NCBI GenBank assembly: GCA_900545605.1
Contig: UQZL01000006.1
Coordinates: 1 to 64,000, forward strand
Reading direction: 5' to 3'
DNA length: 64,000 nucleotides
From: an uncultured Collinsella sp.
GTDB lineage: Bacteria; Actinomycetota; Coriobacteriia; Coriobacteriales; Coriobacteriaceae
Of the stretch, positions 63,639-64,000 are shown piece by piece. Position 1 is the first letter of the stretch; every line of letters starts with the position of its first letter. A program made the position numbers and the translations under genes. The notes below the pieces were generated by a model. It was not told where the DNA came from, did not search any database, and saw only the letters and a program-made list of their open reading frames with translations.

Positions 63639-64000
63639 ATGCTGCTACCCGATTCCAAGACCGAGCTCGTCCGCCGTGGCAACAAGGTCGTTTACGACCT
63701 GGGCGACAAGATCGTCAAGGTCTTTAACGAGACCAAGCCTGTCTCCGACGTGTTCAACGAGGCTTTGAATCTTGCCCGCATCAATGAGTGCGGCATCCGC
63801 AGCCCCAAGGCTCTCGAGGTTTCCCAGCTCGAGAACGCCAACGGCTGGGCGCTCGTGACCGAGAAGGTTCCGGGCACCACCCTTGCCGAGAAGATGACTG
63901 CCGAGCCCCAGCGCTTTGGTGAGTACCTCGAGATGTTCGTCGACCTCCAGATCGAGATCCACGGCTACACCTCCCCGCTGCTCAACCGTCAGCGCGACAA
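63639..64000 (+). CDS. Kinase-like protein (aminoglycoside phosphotransferase-type), N-terminal part
   Basis: The first 120 codons are visible; the gene runs off the window. Ala-x-Val-Tyr-Asp-Leu-Gly-Asp-Lys-Ile-Val-Lys-Val-Phe resembles the N-lobe strand and catalytic Lys, and Val-Pro-Gly-Thr-Thr-Leu is the hinge-like pattern of the APH/choline-kinase fold. GAAAGGATGCAACC precedes the ATG. Substrate cannot be told without the C-terminal part. Confidence 0.6.
   Translation, partial: MLLPDSKTELVRRGNKVVYDLGDKIVKVFNETKPVSDVFNEALNLARINECGIRSPKALEVSQLENANGWALVTEKVPGTTLAEKMTAEPQRFGEYLEMFVDLQIEIHGYTSPLLNRQRD

Noticed and set aside
1..64000. CRISPR arrays, tRNA/rRNA genes, retrons and diversity-generating retroelements
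   Set aside because: No regularly spaced repeats, cloverleaf with CCA-type acceptor, reverse transcriptase motif (YxDD) or template/variable repeat pairs were seen. Short cryptic RNAs cannot be excluded by eye.

Overview
The window reads as chromosome of a high-GC Gram-positive of the class Coriobacteriia; Collinsella or a close relative is my best guess. This rests on the conserved host gene order (phoH-ybeY-dgkA-era; hemW-dnaJ; lepA-rpsT-holA-comEC-comEA; thiI-rpoZ-gmk-mIHF; pyrR-B-C-K-D-F), the actinobacterial-type integration host factor, and a fermentative AdhE. The genus is an inference from gene content; no rRNA is present to confirm it.

Positions 1 to about 35,450 are most of a tailed (siphovirus-like, HK97-fold) prophage inserted just downstream of era. 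Its left end lies outside the window, so lysis genes and one attachment site are not seen. Apart from the immunity genes and integrase, everything is on the minus strand, so transcription runs right to left: early regulators (33.5-31 kb); a recombination/replication block (31-25.5 kb: SMC-like ATPase, RecA-like ATPase, DUF669 protein, and a superfamily-2 helicase carrying an intein); a dense array of small zinc-ribbon and HTH proteins joined by 4-bp start/stop overlaps (25.5-21 kb); a primase-helicase, RusA-like resolvase and HNH nuclease (20.6-17.2 kb); then terminase, portal, protease, capsid, head-tail joining proteins, tail tube, frameshifted tail chaperones, tape measure, distal tail, tail-associated and baseplate proteins (17-0 kb). 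The divergent repressor/Cro switch at 33.5 kb has a perfect 16-bp inverted-repeat operator and a textbook promoter for the repressor. The repressor, an 89-residue protein of unknown role and the integrase point the other way.

Positions 35.46 to 58.9 kb are host housekeeping genes, all on the minus strand: Era, undecaprenol/diacylglycerol kinase, YbeY, PhoH, MtaB, two tandem DnaJ-type chaperones (one apparently membrane-anchored), HemW, a tRNA-dihydrouridine synthase, LepA, S20, DNA polymerase III delta, ComEC/ComEA, ThiI, omega, guanylate kinase, mIHF, and a complete UMP-biosynthesis operon headed by PyrR behind a structured leader. From 59.3 kb on are plus-strand rpmB with a strong terminator, a RAYT-type Y1 transposase bracketed by inverted REP-like repeats, adhE behind a palindromic operator, and the start of a kinase-like gene.

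The most unusual points are: the helicase intein at motif VI; a possible -1 frameshift or gene fusion at 20.9 kb; an iteron-like, hairpin-rich non-coding block at 18.15-18.32 kb (candidate origin); a near-perfect 21-bp inverted match between the packaging region (17.13 kb) and the integrase end (35.43 kb); a run of tiny membrane-protein genes at 32.7-33.1 kb; the membrane-anchored DnaJ; and the REP/RAYT unit. I found no CRISPR array, tRNA or rRNA gene, retron or diversity-generating element.
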